Of a stretch of DNA of 64,000 nt, positions 52,254 to 61,494 are shown piece by piece. Below the pieces are notes generated by a model. It saw only the letters and a list, made by a program, of their open reading frames with translations. It was not told the DNA's origin and ran no database searches. This stretch comes from Anaerolinea thermolimosa. Its GTDB lineage: Bacteria; Chloroflexota; Anaerolineae; Anaerolineales; Anaerolineaceae. Numbering within the stretch: position 1 is the stretch's first letter; each line of letters starts with the position of its first letter. Both the position numbers and the translations under genes were made by a program. The stretch lies in contig NZ_DF967965.1 in the NCBI RefSeq assembly GCF_001050195.2, forward strand, positions 1,443,150 to 1,507,149, given 5' to 3'.

Positions 52254-53198
52254 ATGACTCGCATTAAAAAAACGACACTAATATTCCTTGGGTTCGTCGC
52301 GGTTTTTGTTATTTCATGCAACCTGTCTCTCTCGATTCATCCATCTGATCATTTTGCTTTGATGGACGGGGAAAAAATAAAGGCCACTTTTACTACCACG
52401 CCATCCTTAACCCCAACCCCAACCTCAACATTTACGCCAACCACAACATTTACACTCACTCCAACACTCACTCCATCTCCTACATCAACCCTTACCACCA
52501 CTCCCACGACTCAATTGGTAACCGTCGGGCCGGGTGTGGTACCCGTTCCAGTCCTTTTATACCATCACATCGCCTCACCTTCAGGTAAGATAAACCGGTA
52601 TTATGAAGAACCTGAAACCTTTAAAAATCAAATGGAATACCTGAAGAAAAATGGCTACCATACCGTTAGGGTTAGCGACCTGGTAAATGCTGTACGAGAA
52701 GGTTCCCTTTTTCCTGTAAAGCCAGTAGTCATCACATTCGATGACGGAGATCGTGATGTATACGAAAATGCTTATCCCATTCTCCAACAATTCGGCTTTA
52801 CAGCAACCATATACCTGATTGGAAATGCCCTTAATGCCGATACTAACCTGTCGGTTGATATGGTGCACGAACTTTTAGCGAATGGTTGGGAAGTTGGTAG
52901 CCACAGTATGAGTCATACCGATTTAATCCAAAGCCAGAATCAGGCTTACGAAGTATGCACCTCACGGCAAAAGTTAATGGAGCAACTGGGCGTTCCTATC
53001 GATACATTTGCCTACCCTTACGGTCTGGCCGACGATCACTTAATGCAAATGGTTCGAGATTGCGGATACACTTCGGGTGCAGGATTGGGTTATTGGAACA
53101 AACACACACCGTACAATTTATATTATTTCAGCCGAAGAGAAGTAGAAGGTACTTTTACCCTCCAAAAATTCGACCGCCTTCTCGATACCTCAAACTAA
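52254..53198 (+). CDS. Secreted polysaccharide deacetylase (lipoprotein)
   Basis: A 314-residue protein. The signal peptide (MTRIKKTTLIFLGFVAVFVI) ends in a lipobox with Cys about 22. A long Thr/Pro-rich linker follows (about 45-85; SLTPTPTSTFTPTT-like). The C-terminal NodB-type CE4 domain starts at about 100. Its metal site is seen as VITFDDGDRD (Asp-Asp about 162-163) and SHSMSHTDL (His-x3-His about 218-222). It likely removes N- or O-acetyl groups from cell-wall glycans. AAGG, 5 nt before ATG 52254, sets the start. The gene converges with the larA region, 2 nt apart. Confidence 0.88.
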   Translation: MTRIKKTTLIFLGFVAVFVISCNLSLSIHPSDHFALMDGEKIKATFTTTPSLTPTPTSTFTPTTTFTLTPTLTPSPTSTLTTTPTTQLVTVGPGVVPVPVLLYHHIASPSGKINRYYEEPETFKNQMEYLKKNGYHTVRVSDLVNAVREGSLFPVKPVVITFDDGDRDVYENAYPILQQFGFTATIYLIGNALNADTNLSVDMVHELLANGWEVGSHSMSHTDLIQSQNQAYEVCTSRQKLMEQLGVPIDTFAYPYGLADDHLMQMVRDCGYTSGAGLGYWNKHTPYNLYYFSRREVEGTFTLQKFDRLLDTSN

Positions 53199-53200
53199 GT

Positions 53201-53796
53201 TCAATCGACGATATCAGGGTAAGTGATCCCTCCATGTGGAAAAACCAGTACTCTGGTATTTCGAGGAAGGGCTTTGGATGCTAAGATCACACCTTCTTCT
53301 GGCCGATTAATAAAATCAACAAAAGGAAGGCGCTCTTTAACCTCAGATGGGATCGTCGGAGCATACATTAACAAACGAGCATGCCTCATGGCCTGAAGGG
53401 CAAAATACAGGAAAAAACGATCTTCTTCTCCCATACCTTTTAGTTTAAGCCTCGGCACCAGGGGTAATAATGCCGGTGCAAGTATCCTGAGGGCTCCCTT
53501 ACTCAGAGGAAGTTTCCGATTGGCAAGTCCAAACACCCCCGTCCCTTCATCAGCTTTCACCAGGGTAAGCAATATTCCCCCTTTTTTTACTGCGCGAATC
53601 GTATTGGCTAATGCTTTTACACCCTGGCGGAGATCAATATCCATAGGATGAGAGGCTGTAATGACCATATCGACCGGCTCGGAAACTTTTGCGCCGTAAA
53701 GCTCAGCACTGACTCTAACGCCTTCTCGATGGGCTAAAATTGGATCTCCCGATACAATCTTCACTACCTGTTGCTGATAATCAAGAATGGCGTTGA
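53201..53796 (-). pseudogene. larA: larA 3' fragment, tandem copy carrying the true C-terminus
   Basis: This is the second-generation copy of the larA 3' part. It has no start of its own apart from an internal GTG at 53764 (VKIVSGDPILAHREG). It carries the end that the full gene should have (PHGGITYPDIVD). The whole of 53228-53796 repeats 53797-54365 exactly, as far as I checked. In the sequence as given this segment is separated from its gene by a frame change of 2 nt (569 is not a multiple of three). Confidence 0.75.
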
Positions 53797-54365
53797 CCCT
53801 CCATGTGGAAAAACCAGTACTCTGGTATTTCGAGGAAGGGCTTTGGATGCTAAGATCACACCTTCTTCTGGCCGATTAATAAAATCAACAAAAGGAAGGC
53901 GCTCTTTAACCTCAGATGGGATCGTCGGAGCATACATTAACAAACGAGCATGCCTCATGGCCTGAAGGGCAAAATACAGGAAAAAACGATCTTCTTCTCC
54001 CATACCTTTTAGTTTAAGCCTCGGCACCAGGGGTAATAATGCCGGTGCAAGTATCCTGAGGGCTCCCTTACTCAGAGGAAGTTTCCGATTGGCAAGTCCA
54101 AACACCCCCGTCCCTTCATCAGCTTTCACCAGGGTAAGCAATATTCCCCCTTTTTTTACTGCGCGAATCGTATTGGCTAATGCTTTTACACCCTGGCGGA
54201 GATCAATATCCATAGGATGAGAGGCTGTAATGACCATATCGACCGGCTCGGAAACTTTTGCGCCGTAAAGCTCAGCACTGACTCTAACGCCTTCTCGATG
54301 GGCTAAAATTGGATCTCCCGATACAATCTTCACTACCTGTTGCTGATAATCAAGAATGGCGTTGA
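53228..54365. repeat. Perfect tandem direct duplication, 2 x 569 bp
   Basis: Unit 1 is 53228-53796 and unit 2 is 53797-54365. The two encode the same larA segment, identical over the stretches I compared. The junction shares only one base (C at 53228, 53797 and 54366). Removing one unit restores a normal larA of 436 codons ending in PDIVD. Confidence 0.9.
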
Positions 54366-55080
54366 CGATGAAAACTTTACCCCGCAGCATTTTCCCTGCT
54401 TCTTCCAGGTCAAGCCGCATCGGGTTTTTCTCAATATCTCTTCCCACGTTATTAAATGTGTCAGGACGGCAGTTAATTGCATGGTTATGCGCAATTGTCT
54501 CGCGGCCAGCGACCCCGGGAAGAATGTTTTTATAACCGCCCCCAAAACTGGCGATGATATGGGGTTCAATACATCCAATAGAAATGACTAAATCTGCAGT
54601 TGCTGTAGTTTTATTTATCCAAACCGGCGTTCCCCGACTCGTAGTACCGAGATAAACCATTTTTTCTGGATCATCACAATCCGGATTCTCCCAGGAAATA
54701 TCCTTTATAAAATCCTCCCCAACCCGGGAGGCCAGCTCTTCCTCAGTTATTCCCCGATGCACACCGAGAGCTGGAACTATGGTTATTTGTTTTCTTTGCA
54801 CTCCCGCTCGTTCCAATTCAGAGAGCACCGCCGGGAAGATTTTCCTCACAGGTGTCGGTCGGCTCGAGTCATCTACTACAATGGTCACCCTGTCTACCCC
54901 CTGTGCTAAATCACTGATCTTTCCTGAACCAATGGGTTCATTCAGGCTCCGGATGAGCTCTTCATTAACATTATCAACCGGGGAGATGGCAGCTGGCTGC
55001 ATGATTCCAACAATCTCCCAGTTTGCTGGCAGTTCAAGGTTAATGAATTGATTTCCCCACGGAATTTCTACTTGGGCCAT
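53764..55080 (-). CDS. larA: Nickel-dependent lactate racemase family protein (LarA/DUF2088), C-terminus altered
   Basis: LarA-type enzymes use a nickel-pincer nucleotide covalently bound to a Lys. Here the expected residues are DDSSRPTP (Arg), LGVHRGIT (His) and the EPHIIASFGGGYKNILPG block with the attached-Lys position and His. NHAINCRP follows. As given, the frame passes through repeat unit 2 and then ends out of frame (HGGSTPFLIISNR). Without the duplication it would be 436 codons, 55080 to 53201. GGGAGG 11 nt upstream favours ATG 55080 over 55113. larB, larC and larE are absent from the window, so racemase activity is not assured. Confidence 0.78.
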   Translation of the reverse strand: MAQVEIPWGNQFINLELPANWEIVGIMQPAAISPVDNVNEELIRSLNEPIGSGKISDLAQGVDRVTIVVDDSSRPTPVRKIFPAVLSELERAGVQRKQITIVPALGVHRGITEEELASRVGEDFIKDISWENPDCDDPEKMVYLGTTSRGTPVWINKTTATADLVISIGCIEPHIIASFGGGYKNILPGVAGRETIAHNHAINCRPDTFNNVGRDIEKNPMRLDLEEAGKMLRGKVFIVNAILDYQQQVVKIVSGDPILAHREGVRVSAELYGAKVSEPVDMVITASHPMDIDLRQGVKALANTIRAVKKGGILLTLVKADEGTGVFGLANRKLPLSKGALRILAPALLPLVPRLKLKGMGEEDRFFLYFALQAMRHARLLMYAPTIPSEVKERLPFVDFINRPEEGVILASKALPRNTRVLVFPHGGSTPFLIISNR

Positions 55081-55101
55081 GATTTTTATTACCTCCCATG
55101 A

Positions 55102-55131
55102 TGACAATCTCACTGCAACATAATTTATAAT
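55102..55131 (+). promoter_or_regulatory. glpK promoter
   Basis: TGACAA (55102-55107) and TATAAT (55126-55131) are 18 bp apart, in the divergent space between larA and glpK. The start site would lie near 55138. Confidence 0.6.
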
Positions 55132-55175
55132 ACTTTAAATTTAGAATTCGACGAAATCATTTCAGGAGGTTCTCC

Positions 55176-56672
55176 GTGTCAAAATATGCTGCTTCCATCG
55201 ACCAGGGAACTACCAGTACTCGATTCATGGTGTTTGACGCTCACGGCGAAGTAGTTGCTCTCGAACAACGCGAACATCAGCAATTTTACCCTCAACCGGG
55301 ATGGGTCGAACACGACCCTCTTGAAATTTGGCAAAGAACTCGCGAAGTGATCACCACAGCACTCAATAAATTTCGCATCGATCCTCAAGACCTTGTCGCC
55401 CTCGGCATCACCAACCAGCGAGAAACCACATTAGTCTGGAATCGAAAAACCGGCAAACCTTATTATCCTGCCATCGTCTGGCAAGATACCCGAACAGCCT
55501 CTATTTGTGCCAGCCTGGCTGAAGAGGGTGGACAGGATCGTTTTAGAGAGCGCACCGGCTTGCCTCTGGCGACTTATTTTTCAGGGCCTAAATTAAAATG
55601 GATTCTCGACAACATCCCTGGGGTTCGCGAGGATGCACTCAAAGGCGAGGCCATTTTTGGCACAATCGATACCTGGTTAATCTGGAATCTCACAGGAGGC
55701 CCTGCCGGCGGTCTCCACATGACCGACGTCACCAATGCTTCCCGTACGCTATGCATGAACCTTTCAACTTTAGAATGGGATAGCGAAATTTTAGAAATTT
55801 TGGGTATCCCACGCTCAATGATGCCCCAAATTCGGCCTTCCTCTGAAGTATACGGTTATTGCACCGATGTACTCCCCAGAATACCGGTTGCCGCAGACCT
55901 CGGAGATCAGCAAGCAGCTCTGTTTGGCCAGGCCTGTTTTTCACCGGGAGAAGCCAAAAACACGTATGGTACAGGTTGTTTTTTACTCTTGAACACGGGA
56001 GAACGTCCAACCCCGAGCACGTCAGGATTATTAACCACACTGGGTTACCAGATTGGGAAAAATCCCGCAGTCTATTGTCTTGAGGGTTCTATCGCCATCG
56101 CGGGAGCTCTCGTACAATGGTTGCGCGATAACCTTGGCCTTATCGAAAAATCATCCGACATTGAACCTCTCGCCCGTACCGTTGTCGACAATGGGGGTAT
56201 TTATTTCGTTCCGGCTTTTTCAGGTTTATTTGCACCCTACTGGCGTAGTGACGCCCGTGGAGTCATCGTAGGGTTGACTCGATACATTCATCGCGGCCAT
56301 ATTGCCCGGGCTGTGTTGGAAGCCACTGCCTATCAAACCAGAGAAGTTGTCGAAGCCATGGAGAAAGATTCAGGAATTCCATTAACCAGCCTTAAAGTGG
56401 ATGGTGGAATGGTGAAAAATGACCTGCTTATGCAATTCCAGGCCGATATCCTCAACGTCCCTGTTGTTCGTCCTAAAGTCTCTGAAACTACCGCCCTTGG
56501 TGCAGCTTATGCCGCCGGCCTCGCATTAGGTTTCTGGCCCGATCTTTCTGTCTTGCAGGCGAACTGGAAAAAGGATCAGGAATGGCGTCCGCGAATGGAT
56601 GCTGAAATACGCGAAAAGTACTATTTATCATGGAAAAAAGCCGTCACTCGCACCTTTGACTGGGTAGAATGA
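55176..56672 (+). CDS. glpK: Glycerol kinase
   Basis: A 498-residue FGGY-family kinase that makes glycerol-3-phosphate from glycerol and ATP. The [16 protein letters not shown] start, the GITNQRET motif (about 80) and the active-site region [20 protein letters not shown] (about 350) are typical of GlpK. The start codon is GTG, preceded by AGGAGG at good spacing. The next gene begins in its stop codon (ATGA), so glpK and glpA are coupled. No glycerol facilitator gene is in view. Confidence 0.95.
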   Translation: MSKYAASIDQGTTSTRFMVFDAHGEVVALEQREHQQFYPQPGWVEHDPLEIWQRTREVITTALNKFRIDPQDLVALGITNQRETTLVWNRKTGKPYYPAIVWQDTRTASICASLAEEGGQDRFRERTGLPLATYFSGPKLKWILDNIPGVREDALKGEAIFGTIDTWLIWNLTGGPAGGLHMTDVTNASRTLCMNLSTLEWDSEILEILGIPRSMMPQIRPSSEVYGYCTDVLPRIPVAADLGDQQAALFGQACFSPGEAKNTYGTGCFLLLNTGERPTPSTSGLLTTLGYQIGKNPAVYCLEGSIAIAGALVQWLRDNLGLIEKSSDIEPLARTVVDNGGIYFVPAFSGLFAPYWRSDARGVIVGLTRYIHRGHIARAVLEATAYQTREVVEAMEKDSGIPLTSLKVDGGMVKNDLLMQFQADILNVPVVRPKVSETTALGAAYAAGLALGFWPDLSVLQANWKKDQEWRPRMDAEIREKYYLSWKKAVTRTFDWVE

Positions 56673-57922
56673 CCGGATACAATTTTTCCAATTCCAGAAA
56701 TAGAAACTTAACCTTTCCTTCAGGATCGTTTATTCGAATGACCCAAACAAAAGCCCATGTAATCATCATTGGAGCAGGATTCACCGGTTGCGCCCTTGCA
56801 TATGATTTGGCGCGTCGGGGCCTGGCAGTTACAGTGGTCGACCGTGGTGAAATTGCCTCAGGCACTTCTGGCCGAACCCATGGCTTACTACATAGCGGGG
56901 CACGTTATTGCGTGAACGACCAGGAATCGGCCATAGAATGCATTCACGAAAATATAATTCTGAGAAAAATCGCCCACCAGTGCATTGAATACAATGGCGG
57001 TTTCTTCGTCGCCCTCAACGAACAAGATCTCGCTTATCAGGCTCGTTTTGAAATTGGTGCTCAACAATGTGGGATTGAGATTGACGCAATCCACCCACAA
57101 AAAGCCAGGCAGCTTGAGCCTAATCTCAATCCAGCCGTGCTGGCTGTTTACCATGTTCCGGATGGCGTCTTCGATCCATTGCGGCTGGCACTTGCTTTTG
57201 CTGCTTCTGCTCGATTCTTTGGGGCGGAATTCCTTCCATACCATGAGATGGAGAATTTTCTCACCAATGGGCAGGGAACTGTCACAGGGATTAAACTCTG
57301 GAATCGACTGACCAATGCTCACAGCGAACTCAAAGCCGATCTGGTTGTGAATGCTACGGGAGCATGGGCAGGTATGATCCTGAAAAAAATTGGCGCCTCG
57401 GTTGTTGTGACGCCAACACCAGGGATCATGGTAGCTTACAATCGTCGTTTGATCAACCGGGTGATTAACCGGCTCAATGAACCAGGGGACGGTGACATTC
57501 TCATTCCTCAACGCAGAATGGTGGTCATCGGAACAACGTCCTATGAGGCAGAAGAGGTCGATTACATCCCTGTGGAGAAAGAACAGGCCATCCAAATGGA
57601 TCGAGATGCTATTTCCCTGGTCCCTGGAGTGGCTACCTGTAACCGACGGGGAGTATATATGTCTGCCAGACCTTTGATTGGGAAAGGAGAAGCTGGTAGA
57701 AGCCTGGCGAGAACCTTCAAGTGTTTTGATCACCGGGAGACAGATGGCATCGAGGGCCTGGTGACCATCACCGGCGGGAAAGCCACTACATGCCGGTTGA
57801 TGGCTGAAAAAACAGCCGACCTTGTCTGTCAGAAACTGGGCCTGACAGCAACCTGCGAAACAGCCTGTGAACCATTACGATCTTATCGTGAATATTACCG
57901 ACCATCAGGAGTTAATCGATGA
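56669..57922 (+). CDS. glpA: Glycerol-3-phosphate dehydrogenase flavoprotein, GlpA type (short form)
   Basis: A 417-residue FAD protein of the DAO/GlpA family. The Rossmann motif [17 protein letters not shown] is at about residues 31-47. [18 protein letters not shown] and the C-terminal [19 protein letters not shown] (substrate/FAD region) match E. coli GlpA. The C-terminal BFD-like domain of E. coli GlpA (542 residues) is missing; the protein ends soon after the point where that domain would start. ATG 56669 overlaps the glpK stop; a later ATG (56738) would also give a complete FAD domain. The ATGA overlap with the following iron-sulfur gene indicates a complex. Confidence 0.87.
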   Translation: MTGYNFSNSRNRNLTFPSGSFIRMTQTKAHVIIIGAGFTGCALAYDLARRGLAVTVVDRGEIASGTSGRTHGLLHSGARYCVNDQESAIECIHENIILRKIAHQCIEYNGGFFVALNEQDLAYQARFEIGAQQCGIEIDAIHPQKARQLEPNLNPAVLAVYHVPDGVFDPLRLALAFAASARFFGAEFLPYHEMENFLTNGQGTVTGIKLWNRLTNAHSELKADLVVNATGAWAGMILKKIGASVVVTPTPGIMVAYNRRLINRVINRLNEPGDGDILIPQRRMVVIGTTSYEAEEVDYIPVEKEQAIQMDRDAISLVPGVATCNRRGVYMSARPLIGKGEAGRSLARTFKCFDHRETDGIEGLVTITGGKATTCRLMAEKTADLVCQKLGLTATCETACEPLRSYREYYRPSGVNR

Positions 57923-58656
57923 CCGAGGGGCACTGGCACGTAACTTTTTGTATTTATCGAAAAAAAGGAGATCAACCTCCTTTTTACCAGGATTTTCCGC
58001 TGGAGGTTGACCCTGATGAGTATGTTTTAGACGGGATTGAAAGAATCTGGGCATTTCATGACCGTAGCCTTACCTTCCGGCACGCCTGCCATCATTCAAC
58101 CTGTGGTGCCTGCGGCATGCTCGTGAACGGGGTTGAAAAACTCACCTGCATTACCCCCATTCGGGCAGTCACAAAGAACGGTGGAACAATCAGGGTGGAA
58201 CCCTTACGAAACTTTCCCGTCCTGAGTGACCTGGTAGTCGATATGGCAGAATTTTACCTGCGAATGGAACAAGCCCATGCGCTTCAGGTTGTGCCGGTTG
58301 CACAGTCAACTCTCCCATACGAACCACCGCCCTTTCCGGACGATGGACTTCCTCACCAACGCCTGAATGATTGCATCGAGTGCGGCATGTGTGTTAGTGC
58401 TTGCCCCATTGCATTAACAGCTTCTAGTTATCAGGGCCCAGCTGCATTAGCAGCAACCCAGCAGACTTACTCGCTGACTGGCGAGAAAAGCCTCTTGTCT
58501 CTCGTAGATTGTGCAGATGGTGTCTGGCGGTGCCATAGCGGTTTCGAATGCACCGCAGTCTGCCCTTCAAACGTCGATCCCGCCTGGCGTATCATGGAAT
58601 TGCGCCGACAGGTGATCCGTCATCGCATTCAACGCATATTTCACCAGGATAGATGA
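57919..58656 (+). CDS. Succinate dehydrogenase/fumarate reductase-type iron-sulfur protein
   Basis: A 245-residue SdhB/FrdB-like subunit. The N-terminal plant-type [2Fe-2S] domain has CHHSTCGACGMLVNG with a fourth Cys in KLTC (about 57-78). The C-terminal bacterial ferredoxin-like domain has CIECGMCVSACPIA (about 154-167) and CHSGFECTAVCPSNVDP (about 203-219). It overlaps the glpA stop by 4 nt and is followed 4 nt later by a cytochrome-b-type anchor. No flavoprotein SdhA is present; GlpA stands in its place. By position it should pass electrons from GlpA to quinone. Confidence 0.9.
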   Translation: MTEGHWHVTFCIYRKKGDQPPFYQDFPLEVDPDEYVLDGIERIWAFHDRSLTFRHACHHSTCGACGMLVNGVEKLTCITPIRAVTKNGGTIRVEPLRNFPVLSDLVVDMAEFYLRMEQAHALQVVPVAQSTLPYEPPPFPDDGLPHQRLNDCIECGMCVSACPIALTASSYQGPAALAATQQTYSLTGEKSLLSLVDCADGVWRCHSGFECTAVCPSNVDPAWRIMELRRQVIRHRIQRIFHQDR

Positions 58657-58660
58657 ATGT

Positions 58661-59050
58661 ATGAAAAATAATCAACCCGCTCCAGGAAAAGCCCTTCGCT
58701 GGTTTGACCCAAGGCATCGGCAACCCGGAACCTGGGCCTTTATTTTGAACCGTATCACTGCTCTTGGCCTTACCCTTTATCTGGCATTACACCTGATCAT
58801 GCTTGGAAAACTGGCCCAGGGGCCCGATGCGTACGACACTTTCATCGCTCTGGCGAAAACACCATGGATTAAAGTAGGTGAATTACTGGTCATCTCTGCA
58901 GGCTTAATACATGGCCTGAATGGGATTCGTATTGCCCTGACCAGTTTTGGTATTGGAGTAACTGTGCAGCGCCAACTTTTCTGGGGTTTTTTGACCCTGG
59001 CACTCCTTGGCACGGTCATCTTTGGATATTTCATGTTTTTCGTCCATTAA
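58661..59050 (+). CDS. Succinate dehydrogenase-type membrane anchor, SdhC-like
   Basis: A 129-residue protein with three membrane helices (about 25-48, 65-90 and 104-127). The SdhC signatures include a His within LYLALHLIMLG (about 45) and the HGLNGIRIALTSFG stretch (about 86), where His is a candidate heme b or quinone ligand. It follows the iron-sulfur gene by 4 nt and is followed by a second anchor. The ribosome-binding site is weak, which fits coupled translation. Heme content is inferred only. Confidence 0.82.
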   Translation: MKNNQPAPGKALRWFDPRHRQPGTWAFILNRITALGLTLYLALHLIMLGKLAQGPDAYDTFIALAKTPWIKVGELLVISAGLIHGLNGIRIALTSFGIGVTVQRQLFWGFLTLALLGTVIFGYFMFFVH

Positions 59051-59062
59051 GGGAGTACCCAC

Positions 59063-59431
59063 ATGCCTGGAATTCAACCCAAAGCACGTGAAGGAGCTTT
59101 CCTCTGGCTCATAAAAATCCTCGCAGGGCTATCCATCGTTATTGTTCTGGGAATTCATTTTGTAGTCAATCACCTGGTCGCCCCTGAAGGCCTCCTCAAT
59201 TATTCCGATGTCGTTCGTTATTATCAAAATCCATGGGTGGTTACCATGGAAATATTCTTCCTGATCACAGTGGTAACCCATGCCTTGATTGGAATCCGAA
59301 GCATTCTCCTGGACCTCAACCCATCCGATTCGCTTCTATCCATCATTAATTTGATACTTGCCGTTGCTGGGGTTGGAGCGGTGACCTACGGTATCTGGCT
59401 TGCACTTGAAATTGCCAGCCGGGGGCAATAA
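59063..59431 (+). CDS. Succinate dehydrogenase-type membrane anchor, SdhD-like
   Basis: A 122-residue three-helix protein, the second anchor of the complex. It has the anchor motif THALIGIRSILLDLNP (about 73-88), with H-x3-G-x-R and a following Asp, resembling the one in the SdhC-like partner. GGGAG lies 6-8 nt before the ATG. The gene ends the glpK-glpA-sdhBCD-like run. A weak hairpin terminator follows at 59525. Confidence 0.78.
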   Translation: MPGIQPKAREGAFLWLIKILAGLSIVIVLGIHFVVNHLVAPEGLLNYSDVVRYYQNPWVVTMEIFFLITVVTHALIGIRSILLDLNPSDSLLSIINLILAVAGVGAVTYGIWLALEIASRGQ

Positions 59432-59524
59432 CCTGAACCTTCGAGTTATTTAAGGGCTTCGTTTTTTTTTCAAAGTATAATGAAATATCATCGTGAGGTA
59501 ATTCACAAAAACCTTCATTGTTTG

Positions 59525-59564
59525 AGGCCGGCTCTTTTTTCTTAATCAACGGCCTTCCTTTTTT
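59525..59564 (+). terminator. Probable terminator after the glp/sdh-like operon
   Basis: AGGCCG (59525-59530) pairs with CGGCCT (59550-59555), followed by a T-run (TCCTTTTTT). The loop of 19 nt is long and the stem only 6 bp. It sits about 30 nt before the next start codon. A TATAAT at 59476-59481, with no clear -35 box, could make it an attenuator instead. Confidence 0.5.
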
Positions 59565-59590
59565 CATATCATTTTTCTGAGAGGTTATTC

Positions 59591-60769
59591 ATGGATATTT
59601 TTGAGAAAACCAAAAGCTTTACCGCCGCAAGAGAGGCCATCAAAGAAGGATACTATCCTTACTTCATACCTCTGGATGAAAACGAGGGTACCGAAGTAGT
59701 CTATAAGGGGCATCGGCTCATTATGTGCGGCTCGAATAATTATCTTGGTCTCACTACTCACCCCAGAGTTCGGCAGGCAGCTTGCGAGGCCATTGAACGT
59801 TATGGAACTTCCTGCACCGGATCACGCTTCCTTAACGGAACCCTGGAAATGCATGAAGCTCTGGAGAGGAAACTGGCTACATGGGTCGGGAAAGAATCGG
59901 CTTTGGTGTTTTCCACAGGGATGCAGGCGAATTTAGGTGCAGTAAGCGCAATTGTTGGCCGGGGAGATTACGTAATTTTAGACAAAGATGACCATGCCAG
60001 TATTGTGGATGGTGCCCGCCTCAGTTATGGAGAAATCCAACGCTTTCGCCACAACGATGTGGAGCACCTTGAAAAAGTACTTAAATCACTCCCAGAATCA
60101 GCAGGAAAGCTGGTAGTGGTGGATGGTGTCTTCAGTATGGGCGGAGACCTTGCTCCTCTGCCTGAAATGATCCCCGTTTGTCAGAAATATGGGGCCCGTC
60201 TTATGGTAGATGATGCTCACGGTATGGGCGTCATGGGTTGTGGCCGCGGTACCGCAGCACATTTTGGCGTTACCGATAAGGTCGATCTAATCATGTCCAC
60301 CTTCAGCAAGTCATTCGCCTCTTTAGGCGGGTTCATCGCTGGAGACGAAGATATTGTCCATTACATTAAACATTTTGCCCGCTCAATGATTTTCAGCGCA
60401 AGTATTCCTCCTGCAAACGCTGCTGCTGCTCTGACAGCCCTGGAGATCATGGAACAGGAACCCGAGAGAGTTAACCGGGTAAATCAAATCGGTGAATATA
60501 TGCGGAAGGAATTTTCTGCCTTGGGCTTTAACATAGGTCAATCCGTTACACCCATTGTGCCCATCATCATCGGGGATGATAACCTCACCTTTGCCTTTTG
60601 GAAAGCCCTTTTTGAAGCCGGTGTCTTCGTAAACCCGATCATTTCACCTGCTGTTCCCGCGGGAATGCAGTTGCTTCGCACCAGCTATATGGCTACTCAT
60701 ACCGATGACCAGCTTAATCGGGTACTTGAGATCTTCCAAAAAGTAGGAAAACAAATCGGCGTTATATAA
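59591..60769 (+). CDS. PLP-dependent alpha-oxoamine synthase (KBL / serine palmitoyltransferase-like)
   Basis: A 392-residue fold-type I PLP enzyme. The substrate-binding GSNNYLGLTTHPRV (about 47-60), TSCTGSRFLNGTLEMH (about 76), VDDAHGMGVMG (about 207) and the PLP Lys in STFSKSFASLGGFIAG (about 239) are seen. The FSKSFASLGGFIAG block and FSASIPPANAAAALTALEI resemble serine palmitoyltransferases more than classical 2-amino-3-ketobutyrate CoA ligase. Sphingoid base synthesis is therefore as likely as threonine catabolism. The last part of the gene lies in a tandem duplication, but the gene itself is complete. A terminator follows. Confidence 0.78.
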   Translation: MDIFEKTKSFTAAREAIKEGYYPYFIPLDENEGTEVVYKGHRLIMCGSNNYLGLTTHPRVRQAACEAIERYGTSCTGSRFLNGTLEMHEALERKLATWVGKESALVFSTGMQANLGAVSAIVGRGDYVILDKDDHASIVDGARLSYGEIQRFRHNDVEHLEKVLKSLPESAGKLVVVDGVFSMGGDLAPLPEMIPVCQKYGARLMVDDAHGMGVMGCGRGTAAHFGVTDKVDLIMSTFSKSFASLGGFIAGDEDIVHYIKHFARSMIFSASIPPANAAAALTALEIMEQEPERVNRVNQIGEYMRKEFSALGFNIGQSVTPIVPIIIGDDNLTFAFWKALFEAGVFVNPIISPAVPAGMQLLRTSYMATHTDDQLNRVLEIFQKVGKQIGVI

Positions 60770-60792
60770 GTTGATGAAGTGCTCTGGTCATC

Positions 60793-60826
60793 AAAGAGGT
60801 TCGGGATGATTTTCCCGAACCTCTTT
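60793..60826. terminator. Bidirectional terminator between the oxoamine synthase gene and degV
   Basis: AAAGAGGTTCGGG (60793-60805) and CCCGAACCTCTTT (60814-60826) form a perfect 13-bp stem followed by AATTTTTG. The same hairpin recurs at 61445-61478 in the duplicate. Confidence 0.9.
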
Positions 60827-60842
60827 AATTTTTGCGAATGTA

Positions 60843-61075
60843 TTATTTCACCATATACAAAATACCAATCGTATCAGGCCCGCAATGGCTGGCAATGACG
60901 CTTCCGGCACGTGTAATCAGGATTTCTTCAATCTTCGCTCTCGACATTAACTCTGATTTTAAAAACTCCGCATCTGCAACGCATCCGGTATGAGTGATAA
61001 ACACTCGATGGAGATCAATCTCTTCGAGGTGTTCTTCAAAATCCTTGACCAATTCCATTAACCCTTTTTTTCTGG
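60843..61075 (-). pseudogene. degV 3' fragment from the tandem duplication
   Basis: This is the C-terminal 77 codons of the DegV gene at 61495, from KKGLMELVKDFEEHLEEIDL onward, without a start or the fatty-acid-binding N-terminal part. Upstream it runs out of frame into duplicated oxoamine synthase sequence. It should not be expressed as a functional protein. Confidence 0.8.
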
Positions 61076-61421
61076 TGCTGCTCTGACAGCCCTGGAGATC
61101 ATGGAACAGGAACCCGAGAGAGTTAACCGGGTAAATCAAATCGGTGAATATATGCGGAAGGAATTTTCTGCCTTGGGCTTTAACATAGGTCAATCCGTTA
61201 CACCCATTGTGCCCATCATCATCGGGGATGATAACCTCACCTTTGCCTTTTGGAAAGCCCTTTTTGAAGCCGGTGTCTTCGTAAACCCGATCATTTCACC
61301 TGCTGTTCCCGCGGGAATGCAGTTGCTTCGCACCAGCTATATGGCTACTCATACCGATGACCAGCTTAATCGGGTACTTGAGATCTTCCAAAAAGTAGGA
61401 AAACAAATCGGCGTTATATAA
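61076..61421 (+). pseudogene. Oxoamine synthase 3' fragment from the tandem duplication
   Basis: The last 114 codons or so of the gene at 59591 are repeated here without the PLP Lys or a start. The longest ATG-initiated piece (61101) encodes 106 residues (MEQEPERVNRVNQIGEY onward), identical to the tail of the complete gene. Confidence 0.8.
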
Positions 61422-61494
61422 GTTGATGAAGTGCTCTGGTCATCAAAGAGGTTCGGGATGATTTTCCCGAACCTCTTTAATTTTTGCGAATGTA

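Noticed and set aside
53228-54365. Insertion sequence or transposon as the cause of the exact repeats
   Set aside because: The repeated DNA is ordinary coding sequence in direct tandem, without terminal inverted repeats, a transposase or target-site duplications.
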